This document shows, one piece after another, positions 35,341-45,826 of a stretch of DNA of 64,000 nucleotides. The position numbers and the translations under genes are program-made. The stretch lies in NCBI RefSeq assembly GCF_017254915.1, contig NZ_JAFKCT010000004.1:248001-312000 (forward strand). Direction: 5' to 3'. This stretch comes from Algoriphagus oliviformis (GTDB lineage Bacteria > Bacteroidota > Bacteroidia > Cytophagales > Cyclobacteriaceae). The notes below the pieces were generated by a model. The model ran no database searches and was not told where the DNA came from. It was given only the letters and a program-made list of their open reading frames with translations. Every line of letters begins with the position of its first letter. Within the stretch, counting starts at the first letter, position 1.

Positions 35341-38300
35341 TTGAACTTTCAGGAGTTACTGACTTTCTACAGAAGCGAATTTAGAAGTCACGGGCCTGTT
35401 TTTGTTTTCCTGTTGGCCTTACTATTTGCAATTTCTCCTCTCAGTGCCCAACAAGTTGCAGTAGATAGCACCCAATCCCGTATCGATTCCCTAAATCTGC
35501 GCAGGCTGTCACCTTCATTTTTGCTCTGGCAAAATATGAGGACCAACCCCCTGAATCCAAACCGCAATCCTTTTTTGCGGCCCAAATCCCCCTTTATCCC
35601 AGCGCCCCCGGTGGACCAGGAGATCAAGGTATTGATCGACTCCACGCTGAAATACAACATAGTGGACCAGCTCGACACCAACCGCCTGGGCAATGAGCAG
35701 GAATACGATTTTGACAGGTTTTCGCAGATGCAGGAGTACCGCGTCAGGCAGGAATACTGGCGGTCTCGGGCGCGAGGCATGGATGGAGAAAGCGCCGTCG
35801 AAGGCCGGAGCCTCATCCCTCCCTTGACGGTGAGCCCCTCTTTTGACCGGATCTTTGGTGGAAGCGAAATCAACATCGTCCCTACCGGCTATGTTAACCT
35901 GGATTTCGGCGGGATTTTCCGACGGGTGGACAACCCTACCCTGCCTATCCGCCAGCAGCAGAATGGCGGGTTCAACTTCCAGCAGCAGATCCAGATGGCG
36001 GTCAATGGCTCCCTCGGCCAAAAAATGAAGATCGCCGCCAACTTCGATTCCAACAATTCCTTTGACTTCCAAAACCAGCTCAAGGTCGAATACGACGGTT
36101 TTGAGGAAGACATCCTGCAGTCCATCGAGATCGGCAACGTCAGCATGCCCATCCAAAACCGCCTCATCCAGGGCGCCCAGAATCTCTTTGGGGTAAAGAC
36201 CCAGATGCGATTTGGCAAGCTCAACGTGACCGCCGTCGCCTCGACCCAGCGGGGACGCAGGGACAATCTGGTGATCGACGCCAACGGACAAGGCAGGTCT
36301 TTTGACATCCAAGCTTCCAAATACGACGAAAACCGCCACTTCTTTCTCGCCCACTTCTTTCGGGACAACTACGAAAAATGGCTGAGGGGGCTGCCCCAGG
36401 TGCTCTCGGGCGTCACCGTCACCCGCATCGAGGTGTACATCATGAACAGGGCGACCAACACCGAAACCCTAAGGAACTTCGCCGCTTTCATGGACATGGG
36501 CGAAGGCCGGGTAATCTACAACCCCTCCAACCCCAACATTGGCCCCGGCAACCCGAGCGCCCCCGCCGGAAACGGAGCCAACCAGCTCTACTCCAACCTT
36601 TCGACCAATCCGTCCTTCAGGCCTTTCGACACAGGATCCAGAGCCATCGAGTCCAGCTTGGGACTGCGCAAAGGAGTGGACTTTGAGCAAATCAACGGCG
36701 CCCGCAAACTCGACCCCACCGAGTACTTCTTCAACCCCCAACTTGGCTACGTGTCGCTTTTTCGCAGGCTGCAAAACGACGAGATCCTGGCAGTCTCCTT
36801 CGAATACACCTACAACGGGCAGGTTTACAAAGTCGGGGAACTCACCGAAGACTATCAGGCCCGCGGCGAGGACGAGCTTATTTTCCTGAAAATGCTCCGT
36901 CCCAACCGAATCAATCCGAAGATCCCAACTTGGGATCTGATGATGAAAAACGTCTATAGCCTCAATGCAAGCCAGATTTTGAGGGACGGATTCCAGCTAC
37001 AGGTCATCTATCGGGACGACCGCACCGGGCTGGACAACCCATCCCTGCTCGAAGGCGCCAACGTCAAAGACAAGCCTTTGATCCGGCTTACCGGGCTGGA
37101 CAACCTCAACCCTCAAAACGATCCCGCACCAGACGGTAACTTCGACTACATCGAAGGCCTCACCATGCTCTCCGACCGGGGGCTGTTGATCTTTCCTGTC
37201 TTGGAGCCTTTTGGGTCCAACTTGGACAAATACTTCCTGGACCAAGAGCTGGTCTACAAAGACAAATACGTGTACGACACCCTCTACCGCACCACGCAGG
37301 CGGATGCGGAGCTGGTCACCCGACTCAACAAATACTTCATCAAGGGAAGACTGACCGCTGGCTCTGCCAGCGAAATCCAGCTGCCTGGCTTGAATATCGC
37401 CCCCGGCTCGGTGATCGTGCAGGCGGGGAATATCCCCCTGACCGAGGGTGTGGACTTTACCATCGACTACAACGTCGGCCGTCTGGTGATCATCAACGAC
37501 GCCATCCTCCAATCCGGCAAGCAGATCAACGTCAGCTTCGAAAAGGCGGATCTGGTCTCCTTCCAGACCCGCAGTCTGTTAGGCACGAGGCTGGACTACC
37601 TTGCCAGCAAAAAGCTGAACATCGGAGGCACGTTCATGTACCTCAACGAGCGCCCCAACGTCAGCCGCATCGCCACGGGCAACGAAACCCTGAGAAACAG
37701 CCTCTGGGGATTGGATGTGAACTTCAACGACGAGTCGCGCTGGCTGACCAAGCTCGCAGACGCCCTTCCGTTCACGGACACCAAGGAAAAGTCCCTGGTT
37801 CAGTTTAACGCTGAGTTCGCACACCTCATCCCCGGCACCTCCAATACGGTGGACGGGGACGCGGCTTCCTACATCGACGACTTTGAGGCGGCGGTGACGC
37901 CCTTTTACCTCGGAGCGGCGGCAAACCAAAACTGGAAGCTTTCCTCGACCCCAAAGACTCCCACAAACAAGTTTGACCTGAGCCAGCAAACCGAGGACAA
38001 CCTGGGAAGTGCATACCGAAGAGCTCGGCTGGCCTGGTACAACATCGACAACATCTTCTACCGGGAAAACGGACCCGGAGTGCCGACCAACCTCACCCCA
38101 CAGGACAAGCGCAACCACTACGTAAGACGGGTGGTACCCCAGGAGATTTTCAAAAACCAGGATCGAGACGTCATCGTCGTACCCCAACCGCTTTTTGAAA
38201 TGGCCTTCTTCCCAAGCGAAAGGGGCATGTTTAACTACAACCCCAACCTGGACTTTGACGGCCTGCTGCCCAACCCTAGACTCAACTACGGCGGGATCAC

Positions 38301-41300
38301 CCGGGCGATCACCACGGAGGTGGACTTTGATCGGACCAACATCGAGTACATCGAATTTTGGCTCATGGATCCCTTCATCTCCGGGGAAAACGGGAAGGTG
38401 CTCGACGGGATTTTCAACCAAAACAACACCACGGGCGGTAAGCTTTTCATCAACCTGGGCGACATCTCGGAAGACGTGATGCGGGATGGCTCCCATGCCT
38501 TTGAAAATGGACTCCCTGCCGACGGCGATCCCTCGGAAACCGGACAAAACGAATGGGGCAGGATCACGCGTGAACAATACTTGATTCCGGCATTTGACAA
38601 CTCTGAGTCCTCCCGTCCCAACCAGGACGTAGGCTTGGACGGCCTGAAAAACCAAGACGAGCAGGCCTTTTTCCAAAGCAGATACCTGGATCGGCTCAGC
38701 GTGTCCCAAGCGGCCAGAAGCGCGATCCTCCAGGACGTTTCGGGAGATGCCTTTCAGTACTACCTGGACGAGCGCTTTGACCAGGCCGACGTCAAGATCC
38801 TGGAACGCTACAAGAAATTCAACGGCATGGAGGGCAACACTCCCGTCAGCGCCGACCCCAGCCTCCCCTACACTCCCTCTGGAGGCAACATGCCGGACAA
38901 CGAAGACCTGAACAGCGACAACACCATCAATGAGCTGGAAAACTACTACGAGTACGAGATCGATCTCCGACCTGACCAGCTCAACGTTGGCGAAAACTAC
39001 ATCGTGGATAAAGTCACCAACACCGATGGGGGCGAAGAGGTCAGCTGGTATTTGTTCAGGGTTCCTGTCCGCCAGCCAGACCGGGTGGAGGGAGAAATTT
39101 CAGGATTCAAATCCATTCGTTGGTTGCGGACCTATCTGACCGACTTCCAGCAGCCCGTGGTGTTGAGAATGGCGGAGTTTCGCATGGTCGGCAGCCAGTG
39201 GCGGGTTTTCCAGGAGTCGCTGTACGAAAAGGGCTTTTCGGAAATCCCCGAGCCAGACATCTCCAATGTCGTCGTGGACGTGGTGAATATCGAGCAAAAC
39301 TCACAGGGCAACGACAAGCAAAGTCCCTACGTGCTGCCTCCTGGCATCAACCGAGATCGGGACAACACCTCTACCGTGGAAAGAAGGCTGAACGAACAGT
39401 CCCTGCGCGTGTGTGTGGAAGACTTGGCTCCCAAGGATGCCCGCGGGGTATTCAAAAACCTCAACTACGATCTGGTCCAGTACGAGCGGATCAAGATGTT
39501 TTTCCATGCCAACAGCGAGGATGCCCGAGACGGGGAAGTGAGTGCTTTCCTGAGACTGGGCACCGACTACACGGACAACTACTACGAAATCGAGGTTCCG
39601 CTGCTCATCTCTCCTCTCGGCACCAACGACCAGCGCGCCGTATGGCCGCTGGAAAACGAAATCGACATCGCTATCCAAGAAATCGTCGGCGTCAAGGTGG
39701 ACCGGGACAACAGCCAGTCACCGCTCAACCTGCCCTATTCCAAGGAAATCCGCCAGTACAAAGTCACCGTGGTCGGACGACCTGAGCTCAGCATGGTACA
39801 GAGCATGATGATCGGCGTGCGCAATCCCGGCACTGGAATCGGCTCTTCCAAGACCCTCTGCCTCTGGGCCAACGAGCTGCGGGTCACCGGCTTCACCAAA
39901 AGCAACGGCTGGGCGGCAAATGCCTTCCTGAACGCCAAGATCGCCGACGTCGCGGTAGTCTCTGCCTCCGTGCGCCACAATTCCATCGGTTTTGGCGGGC
40001 TGGAGACCAAGCTTTCGCAGCGCACCAGACAGGCCACCACCCAGTATGACATCTCCACCAATGTGGAAGTAAACAAGCTTCTTCCCGAGGCCTTGGGTGT
40101 CAGCATACCGATGTATTTCTCCGTGGAAAACTCCAGCACCCGACCGGAGTACGACCCGCTGAATCCCGACGTGCCCTTTGAAGTGGCTCTGGGAAAATTT
40201 GAAACCAGCGCGCAGCGTGATGAATACAGAAACATCGCCCTGGATCAGCTCAACCGCCGAAACCTAAGCTTCAACAACGTCCGCAAGATCAAGCGGAATC
40301 CAGACTCTCCCAACCGGTTTTACGACCTGTCCAACTTTGCCTTCTCCTATGCCGTGGGCTCAGTGACCCAGTCCAATGCCCAAATCCAAAACTACGTCTT
40401 CAAGACTAACCGGGGAAACATCACGTACAGCTTCCAGCCCAAGGAATTGCGCATCGCGCCCTTCGAAAACAAGGAAGGAATGACCTCGCCCTACTTGCGT
40501 CTATTGAAGGATTTTAACCTAAACCTCGCTCCAACTACGGTGCTGGCCAGACTGGACGTGGATCGCCGCTTCTTGAGATCCCAATACCGCAACGACCAGC
40601 TGAGCACCTCCGGCGTGGACCCGCTGTTTCAAAAGTCCTTCTTCATGAACAGGTCCTTCAACATCAACTGGGACCTGTCCAACAGCCTGAGGGTGGATTT
40701 TGCGTCCAGCGCAAATGCGATCGTGGACGAACCCGAAGGCGATCTGGACACCGAAGCCAAGCGCGACTCGGTCAAATACAACGCTTGGAGATTTGGACGG
40801 ACGACCAATTACAACCACGTAGCGTCCATCAACTACGCCATTCCCCTGGCGAAAATCCCAGCCACCGACTGGATCCAGACAGACTACAAATACATCGCCT
40901 CCTACACCTGGCAGACCGGCTCGATGGGCCAAAAAGACACGCTCGGAAACGTGATCTTCAACACCCGTGACCAAAGCCTGACCGGAAAACTGGACCTGGT
41001 CAAGCTTTACAACAAAAACAAAAAGCTAGCTGCCCTGAATGCCCCCAAGCGGCCAGCCATACCTGGCCGGGCGACGCAGACCACGGCCGAGGACACGATC
41101 GGCACGCCGTTCAGCAACAAACTGATGAAGTTCCTCATGATGACCAAGGAACTGACCTTCTTCTATGGCCTGATCGAGGGCACCTTCCTGCCCGGCTACA
41201 TGCCCAACACCGGCCTGCTGGGCATGGACCGGGCCTGGGACAATCCTAGCTGGGCCTTTGTGTTTGGTAGCCAAAACTCCAGCCTTCGGTACAACCTGGC

Positions 41301-42477
41301 GGAAAACGGACAAATCGCACCTAGCTCCGAATTGACCCAAACCTTCAAGCAAAACCGGGCGATGACGCTGCGCCTCAGCGGTATCGTGGAGCCGATTCGG
41401 GACTTTCGGGTGACGCTGGAGGCGAGAAAAAGGGAAATCGGCGACTATCAGGAAATATTCCGAAACTCCATCGATGACCCGGGCAGCTACCAAAGTGTCA
41501 GTCCGAACAGGCTCAGCTCGTACTCCATCACCACCATCATGCTGGGGACGTCCTTTAGCAGGGATGACTCCCAAAACAACTCTCCGCTCTTCACCAACCT
41601 GGAAAACTACCGCGCGACGATCAAGGCGAGGCTGGATGGGGAAGCGACCTCGCCAGGCGAGTACGGGCTCAACGGACAGGATGTCTTGATCCCGTCCTTT
41701 CTCGCCGCCTACCTCGGCAAAGATCCCGACGAGGTCAAGCTCAATCCTTTCCCGAAAACTCCCCTGCCCAACTGGAGAGTGGACTATCGCGGCCTGTCTA
41801 GGCTCAAAGGCCTCAGCGACAAGTTTAGCAGCATCAACCTCACCCACAGCTACTCGTCGACCTACGACGTCAGCAACTTCTCCAATTCCCTGCAGTACCA
41901 GCAGGGACTGGAGCTCTACAACAACCTCCAAGAGATGCGCCAGCCGGACATCACCAACGAGGACGGCCAGTTTATCCCGGTCTATATCCTCAACGACGTC
42001 GTGCTGAGCGAGCGCTTTGGCCCGCTCATCGGACTGGACATGATGACCAAAACCCGCCTAAACGTGATCGTCAACTACGGACGAGAGCGCACCCTTGGCA
42101 TGAACTTCTCCAACTCCCAGGTGACGGAACAAAGAAGCAGCGACTTTGGGTTTACCCTGGCCTACACCAAGGCCGGCGTCAAAGTGCCTTTCAAAATACA
42201 GGGAAGCCAAAAAGTGCTCAAAAACGACCTGCAGCTGCGGCTGGATTCCAAAGTGACCGACGTGCGACAGGTCCAGCGAAAAATCGAAGAGGGCAGCACG
42301 GTCACCAATGGAAACCTAAACATCCAGATCCGACCTACCGTGGGCTACGTGATCAACCAAAACCTGAATTTGACCATCTATTTTGAGCGGACCATCAACG
42401 ATCCCCGGGTCACGACCGCGTACAAACGATCCTCCACCGCCTTTGGTGGACAGCTGCGATTTAATTTGTCCCAATAG
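35341..42477 (+). CDS. sprA: SprA/Sov, giant outer-membrane channel of the T9SS
   Basis: At 2378 residues the protein matches the usual SprA size. A signal peptide (hydrophobic core [18 protein letters not shown]) follows a TTG start, the only sensible start before it. The repeated SprA motif ([17 protein letters not shown], about residue 180) and long beta-rich regions throughout fit the single 36-strand barrel known from structural work on SprA. It transports T9SS clients such as the two cargo proteins in this window. It is in one run with maeB and ruvA, with gcvH and a VanZ-like gene downstream. No frameshift or break is seen. Confidence 0.97.
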   Translation: MNFQELLTFYRSEFRSHGPVFVFLLALLFAISPLSAQQVAVDSTQSRIDSLNLRRLSPSFLLWQNMRTNPLNPNRNPFLRPKSPFIPAPPVDQEIKVLIDSTLKYNIVDQLDTNRLGNEQEYDFDRFSQMQEYRVRQEYWRSRARGMDGESAVEGRSLIPPLTVSPSFDRIFGGSEINIVPTGYVNLDFGGIFRRVDNPTLPIRQQQNGGFNFQQQIQMAVNGSLGQKMKIAANFDSNNSFDFQNQLKVEYDGFEEDILQSIEIGNVSMPIQNRLIQGAQNLFGVKTQMRFGKLNVTAVASTQRGRRDNLVIDANGQGRSFDIQASKYDENRHFFLAHFFRDNYEKWLRGLPQVLSGVTVTRIEVYIMNRATNTETLRNFAAFMDMGEGRVIYNPSNPNIGPGNPSAPAGNGANQLYSNLSTNPSFRPFDTGSRAIESSLGLRKGVDFEQINGARKLDPTEYFFNPQLGYVSLFRRLQNDEILAVSFEYTYNGQVYKVGELTEDYQARGEDELIFLKMLRPNRINPKIPTWDLMMKNVYSLNASQILRDGFQLQVIYRDDRTGLDNPSLLEGANVKDKPLIRLTGLDNLNPQNDPAPDGNFDYIEGLTMLSDRGLLIFPVLEPFGSNLDKYFLDQELVYKDKYVYDTLYRTTQADAELVTRLNKYFIKGRLTAGSASEIQLPGLNIAPGSVIVQAGNIPLTEGVDFTIDYNVGRLVIINDAILQSGKQINVSFEKADLVSFQTRSLLGTRLDYLASKKLNIGGTFMYLNERPNVSRIATGNETLRNSLWGLDVNFNDESRWLTKLADALPFTDTKEKSLVQFNAEFAHLIPGTSNTVDGDAASYIDDFEAAVTPFYLGAAANQNWKLSSTPKTPTNKFDLSQQTEDNLGSAYRRARLAWYNIDNIFYRENGPGVPTNLTPQDKRNHYVRRVVPQEIFKNQDRDVIVVPQPLFEMAFFPSERGMFNYNPNLDFDGLLPNPRLNYGGITRAITTEVDFDRTNIEYIEFWLMDPFISGENGKVLDGIFNQNNTTGGKLFINLGDISEDVMRDGSHAFENGLPADGDPSETGQNEWGRITREQYLIPAFDNSESSRPNQDVGLDGLKNQDEQAFFQSRYLDRLSVSQAARSAILQDVSGDAFQYYLDERFDQADVKILERYKKFNGMEGNTPVSADPSLPYTPSGGNMPDNEDLNSDNTINELENYYEYEIDLRPDQLNVGENYIVDKVTNTDGGEEVSWYLFRVPVRQPDRVEGEISGFKSIRWLRTYLTDFQQPVVLRMAEFRMVGSQWRVFQESLYEKGFSEIPEPDISNVVVDVVNIEQNSQGNDKQSPYVLPPGINRDRDNTSTVERRLNEQSLRVCVEDLAPKDARGVFKNLNYDLVQYERIKMFFHANSEDARDGEVSAFLRLGTDYTDNYYEIEVPLLISPLGTNDQRAVWPLENEIDIAIQEIVGVKVDRDNSQSPLNLPYSKEIRQYKVTVVGRPELSMVQSMMIGVRNPGTGIGSSKTLCLWANELRVTGFTKSNGWAANAFLNAKIADVAVVSASVRHNSIGFGGLETKLSQRTRQATTQYDISTNVEVNKLLPEALGVSIPMYFSVENSSTRPEYDPLNPDVPFEVALGKFETSAQRDEYRNIALDQLNRRNLSFNNVRKIKRNPDSPNRFYDLSNFAFSYAVGSVTQSNAQIQNYVFKTNRGNITYSFQPKELRIAPFENKEGMTSPYLRLLKDFNLNLAPTTVLARLDVDRRFLRSQYRNDQLSTSGVDPLFQKSFFMNRSFNINWDLSNSLRVDFASSANAIVDEPEGDLDTEAKRDSVKYNAWRFGRTTNYNHVASINYAIPLAKIPATDWIQTDYKYIASYTWQTGSMGQKDTLGNVIFNTRDQSLTGKLDLVKLYNKNKKLAALNAPKRPAIPGRATQTTAEDTIGTPFSNKLMKFLMMTKELTFFYGLIEGTFLPGYMPNTGLLGMDRAWDNPSWAFVFGSQNSSLRYNLAENGQIAPSSELTQTFKQNRAMTLRLSGIVEPIRDFRVTLEARKREIGDYQEIFRNSIDDPGSYQSVSPNRLSSYSITTIMLGTSFSRDDSQNNSPLFTNLENYRATIKARLDGEATSPGEYGLNGQDVLIPSFLAAYLGKDPDEVKLNPFPKTPLPNWRVDYRGLSRLKGLSDKFSSINLTHSYSSTYDVSNFSNSLQYQQGLELYNNLQEMRQPDITNEDGQFIPVYILNDVVLSERFGPLIGLDMMTKTRLNVIVNYGRERTLGMNFSNSQVTEQRSSDFGFTLAYTKAGVKVPFKIQGSQKVLKNDLQLRLDSKVTDVRQVQRKIEEGSTVTNGNLNIQIRPTVGYVINQNLNLTIYFERTINDPRVTTAYKRSSTAFGGQLRFNLSQ

Positions 42478-42501
42478 ATTTCAATCTCGGGCGATTCCTT
42501 T

Positions 42502-42509
42502 TATTTTTG
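42502..42509 (+). promoter_or_regulatory. -7-like box before gcvH
   Basis: TATTTTTG matches TAnnTTTG 21 bp before the gcvH ATG. No TTG is present at the right spacing, so this is a half-match only; it would separate gcvH from the sprA transcript. Confidence 0.35.
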
Positions 42510-42530
42510 GCCATTCTAATCGAACTAATC

Positions 42531-42905
42531 ATGAATTTTCCACAAGAACTAAAGTACACCAAAGACCACGAGTGGGTTAAAATCGAAGGAGACGTAGCAA
42601 CGATCGGCATCACCGAATTTGCCCAAAAAGAACTGGGAGACATCGTCTATGTGGAAGTGGAAACCGTAGGCGAGACGATCGAAGCAGGTGAGGTTTTTGG
42701 CACAGTGGAAGCTGTCAAAACCGTCTCTGACCTTTTCATGCCCCTGAGCGGTGAGATTCTGGAATTCAACGAAGAGCTGGAATCCTCTCCCGAGCTGGTC
42801 AACGAATCCCCTTACGAATCCGGCTGGATGGTGAAGGTGAAAATCGTGGGCGAACCTGCTGACCTGCTCGATGCAGCAGCATACGCAGAGCTGGTTGGGG
42901 AGTAA
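42531..42905 (+). CDS. gcvH: Glycine cleavage system H protein
   Basis: This 124-residue lipoyl-carrier protein has [19 protein letters not shown] near the start and the lipoylated lysine at Lys63 in [12 protein letters not shown]. It shuttles the aminomethyl group between the P, T and L proteins in glycine decarboxylation, none of which are here. Length and motifs are standard. The ATG at 42531 is used; an in-frame upstream ATG at 42507 overlaps the promoter-like box. Confidence 0.95.
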   Translation: MNFPQELKYTKDHEWVKIEGDVATIGITEFAQKELGDIVYVEVETVGETIEAGEVFGTVEAVKTVSDLFMPLSGEILEFNEELESSPELVNESPYESGWMVKVKIVGEPADLLDAAAYAELVGE

Positions 42906-43287
42906 ATCAGCAGCCTTGAGACTGTTTTTTGCCTGCTGTTGGCTGGTAGCCATTGCCATCGCCATGCTCACGCCGGGCACCAAATTGCCGGAAGTGGACT
43001 TGTTCGATTTTCAGGACAAAGTCGTTCATCTACTGGTCTTTTTCGTACAGGGATATCTTTGGAGCGGCGTGGGAGTAGACAAGGGGCAAGCCTCGATAAA
43101 AAACCCAAGAATCCTCTGGAATTTCGTCCTTTTCGGGATAGCCATTGGGATTGTATTGGAATCTTTGCAACAATTTATCCCCTTTCGGTCGTTTGACATG
43201 ATAGACATGATTGTCAACGGAGTAGGTGCAAGTTTGGGATTGTTGGCCTATTTAAAATGGCCGTCCATTAAATACATTTTGGAATAA
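42871..43287 (+). CDS. VanZ-like membrane protein
   Basis: This protein is 138 residues from the ATG at 42871, or 123 from a TTG at 42916. It has about four hydrophobic helices, [10 protein letters not shown] after the first, [16 protein letters not shown], and the [20 protein letters not shown] signature of the VanZ family. The ATG lies 35 bp inside gcvH and adds a polar tail, while the TTG lies 10 bp after the gcvH stop and begins just at the first helix, so the shorter form may be the real one. Function unknown outside teicoplanin resistance. Confidence 0.88.
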   Translation: MQQHTQSWLGSKSAALRLFFACCWLVAIAIAMLTPGTKLPEVDLFDFQDKVVHLLVFFVQGYLWSGVGVDKGQASIKNPRILWNFVLFGIAIGIVLESLQQFIPFRSFDMIDMIVNGVGASLGLLAYLKWPSIKYILE

Positions 43288-43354
43288 TCTTCAATAATCC
43301 TTACACTTGTTATTCAGATTTCGAAAAGATTAACCTGTAAAAACCAATTTCACC

Positions 43355-44035
43355 ATGGAAGCAAAAAAGTCTCCAAAAGCTGATCTAACCAAGTCAGTTG
43401 GTATGTTTACCAACTTGGGGTTAGCAGTAGCTGTTGGGCTTACACTTGCTGCTTTCGAATATAAGTCATACGACGACTCAGGTCTTAAGGATCTGGGAGC
43501 TGTGGCTGACAACTTCGAAGAGTTGCTTGATGTGCCTATCACAGAACAGCCACCTCCCCCTCCACCCCCACCGCCAATGGAACAGCCTATCATTGAGGAA
43601 ATTCCAGATGAGGTAGAGATCGAGGACAAAATCGAAGTAAACTTCGACGTGGACGTAAAAGAAACCACTGTCATCAAAGAGGTGGTCATCGCGGAAGCTC
43701 CAGTAGAAGAGAAAGCTGACGAGATCTTTGACGTCGTAGAGACTCAGCCAAATCCTCCGGGAGGTATGTCAGGTTGGAACCAATATCTTTCCAAAAACCT
43801 GAAGTACCCAACCCAGGCGAGAAGAATGGGTATCGAAGGTACTGTAATCGTGGTGTTCGTAATCAACACTGACGGATCCATCCAAGACGTAGAAGTCTTG
43901 AGAGGTATCGGCGGAGGTTGCGACGAAGAAGCGGTGAAAGTAGTAGAAGAGGCTCCGAAGTGGGAACCAGGTAAGCAAAGAGGCCGTCCGGTTCGTACTC
44001 GAATGAGACTTCCGATCCGATTCAAACTCAGCTAA
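43355..44035 (+). CDS. TonB-family energy transducer, copy 1
   Basis: This 226-residue protein has one N-terminal transmembrane helix (about residues 17-35), a nine-proline run (about 66-74), an acidic periplasmic linker and a C-terminal TonB domain (about 138-226) with YPTQARRMGIEGTVIVVFVI. It should transmit proton-motive energy to TonB-dependent outer-membrane receptors. It is a tandem paralogue of the next gene. A terminator follows directly. Confidence 0.93.
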   Translation: MEAKKSPKADLTKSVGMFTNLGLAVAVGLTLAAFEYKSYDDSGLKDLGAVADNFEELLDVPITEQPPPPPPPPPMEQPIIEEIPDEVEIEDKIEVNFDVDVKETTVIKEVVIAEAPVEEKADEIFDVVETQPNPPGGMSGWNQYLSKNLKYPTQARRMGIEGTVIVVFVINTDGSIQDVEVLRGIGGGCDEEAVKVVEEAPKWEPGKQRGRPVRTRMRLPIRFKLS

Positions 44036-44049
44036 GACAAGAATTACGA

Positions 44050-44075
44050 GACCCGAGCAATCGGGTCTTTTTTTT
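44050..44075 (+). terminator. Terminator after TonB copy 1
   Basis: GACCCGA (44050-44056), loop GCAA, TCGGGTC (44061-44067), then eight T residues. A strong intrinsic terminator 14 bp after the stop, so the two tonB-like genes are transcribed separately. Confidence 0.93.
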
Positions 44076-44176
44076 GCCTCTTTCCTTAAAACTCTTTCAA
44101 TAGTTAAAAAACGTTAGGGAAATAGTGTTTCCAGATTTTCGTAGCTAAATTCTGTCAACCAAAAACTCTAACAACC

Positions 44177-44848
44177 ATGGAATCAAAAAAACACGAGCGC
44201 GCGGATCTACGCAGATGGTACGCCGCATTTTTCAACCTTGGCCTGGCCCTGTCTGTCGGCGCTGTATTGGTAGCTTTCGAATGGAAAGCAGAAGATGACA
44301 AACCTCTCCTGGATATCTCAAAAGCTAAGACGGACTGGGACATGGATATCGCCCCGATCACGATCCAGACCCCTCCACCGCCAAAAGCCCCCGTAGTCTC
44401 GCCTCCGGAGATCAAGGTCATCGACGACGACATCAAGATTGACAACCTGACTGCTTTGGAGGTGGATCTTGCCTCAAACGAACCACTTCCCGTCATCGAG
44501 CTGACCGAACCTCCAAAGAAAGAGGTAGCCGACGTAATCCATGACTTCACTGAAGTGCGGGCCGAATTCAATGGAGGGATGGAGGCCTGGTACAAATACC
44601 TCCGCGGCAACCTATCCTATCCAAAACAAGCGCAAAGAACCGGGATGGAAGGCACGGTGATCGTGAGGTTTGTCGTTAATACCAACGGAAGCATACAAGA
44701 TGTGGAAGTAGCCCGCTCCGCCTACCCCGCGCTGGATCAGGCAGCGATGGATGTCATCCTCAACTCACCCGCATGGAAGCCCGCACGGCACAATGGCCGA
44801 GCAGTAAGATCCCGGATGACCATCCCGATCAAATTCAAGCTTAACTAA
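44177..44848 (+). CDS. TonB-family energy transducer, copy 2
   Basis: This 223-residue protein has the same layout as copy 1: MESKK start, one transmembrane helix (about residues 18-35), a proline-containing linker (QTPPPPKAPV) and a TonB domain (about 135-223) with YPKQAQRTGMEGTVIVRFVV. The C-terminal halves of the two are closely similar while the linkers differ, the pattern expected of an older tandem duplication with drift in the spacer. They may serve different receptors or partner complexes. Confidence 0.93.
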   Translation: MESKKHERADLRRWYAAFFNLGLALSVGAVLVAFEWKAEDDKPLLDISKAKTDWDMDIAPITIQTPPPPKAPVVSPPEIKVIDDDIKIDNLTALEVDLASNEPLPVIELTEPPKKEVADVIHDFTEVRAEFNGGMEAWYKYLRGNLSYPKQAQRTGMEGTVIVRFVVNTNGSIQDVEVARSAYPALDQAAMDVILNSPAWKPARHNGRAVRSRMTIPIKFKLN

Positions 44849-44864
44849 ACCAACTCCATAACGG

Positions 44865-44896
44865 AAAAGCTCGAGCCTCTGGCCCGAGCTTTTTTA
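44865..44896. terminator. Terminator between TonB copy 2 and convergent yicC
   Basis: AAAAGCTCG (44865-44873) pairs with CGAGCTTTT (44885-44893), with a smaller inner GCC/GGC stem, then a T-tract. The flanking A and T runs let it work in both directions, serving both convergent genes. Confidence 0.85.
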
Positions 44897-44933
44897 TTGT
44901 TCTCTTGATGCAAAAGGAGTCTCTCCTTTTAGG

Positions 44934-45812
44934 CTAGATCACGTTAAGCGACTGTTCCTTGATTTTTTCCAATTCATCCTTCATCAGAATGACATGCTTT
45001 TGGATTTCAGCATCATTGGCCTTAGAGCCTATGGTATTGATCTCTCGGCCTATTTCCTGGCTGATAAAACCCAGCTTTTTGCCCTGTCCGCTATCCTCTT
45101 GCATGGTCTTCATGAAGTAGTTGAGGTGGGTCTCCAGACGCACCAATTCCTCCGTGATGTCGATTTTCTCAAAGTAGTAGATCAGCTCCTGCTCAAATCG
45201 ATTCGCGTCGAAGGAATTCTCATCCATCCACTGCGAGAAGTGGTTGCGGATTCGCTGCTGAATGCGCTCTTTTCTACCGGGCTCTTCCTGCTTGACCCGC
45301 TGGAAAGCCGAGCGAATGACTTGGATGTTTTCCTCCAGCTTCGCATAAAGCGACGCACCTTCATCCTTGCGAAAGCCGTCACACTTCCTCAGAGCTTGCT
45401 CAAGCACCTTTTTGACCTGCTCCCAGTCTTGGCTTTCTTCCCGCTCCACAGGAATCGAATTGATCACATTGGGTGCTTGGAGAGCCAGCTTGAAAAGCTC
45501 ACTAGGATGCTCGCCGACTAGATCCGCCAGTGCCTTGAACTCGTCAAAGTAAGACTTGAACAAATCCCTGTTGATGGAAACCGGGAGGTTTTGGCTGCCC
45601 TTGGGCACAAACTCAACGGACACGCTTACCTTTCCTCGATCCAATATGGATTGGACAATGTTGCGTACTTCGGGCTCTTTGTCGGAAAACTGCCTTGGGC
45701 TGCGAATGGACAGGTCCAAAAATTTTGAGTTGAGCGATCGAACTTCGACCTGAATCATCATCTGCTCGTCCTCAAATCCGGCTACTCCAAAGCCGGTCAT
45801 CGATTTGATCAT
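44934..45812 (-). CDS. YicC/YloC family endoribonuclease
   Basis: This 292-residue protein begins with the family signature MIKSMTGFG, has VEVRSLNSKFLDL early and ends with the QEIGREINTIGSKANDAEIQ helix. YicC proteins are cytoplasmic hexameric endoribonucleases implicated in small-RNA turnover. The size is normal. It sits 14 bp downstream of the giant membrane protein gene on the same strand, so it is likely the last gene of that operon. Confidence 0.94.
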   Translation of the reverse strand: MIKSMTGFGVAGFEDEQMMIQVEVRSLNSKFLDLSIRSPRQFSDKEPEVRNIVQSILDRGKVSVSVEFVPKGSQNLPVSINRDLFKSYFDEFKALADLVGEHPSELFKLALQAPNVINSIPVEREESQDWEQVKKVLEQALRKCDGFRKDEGASLYAKLEENIQVIRSAFQRVKQEEPGRKERIQQRIRNHFSQWMDENSFDANRFEQELIYYFEKIDITEELVRLETHLNYFMKTMQEDSGQGKKLGFISQEIGREINTIGSKANDAEIQKHVILMKDELEKIKEQSLNVI

Positions 45813-45826
45813 AAATTGTCTGGGTA

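Noticed and set aside
43544..43571. CCT/CCC repeats as a possible microsatellite
   Set aside because: They encode the expected proline run of a TonB linker, in frame, so no separate repeat element is needed.
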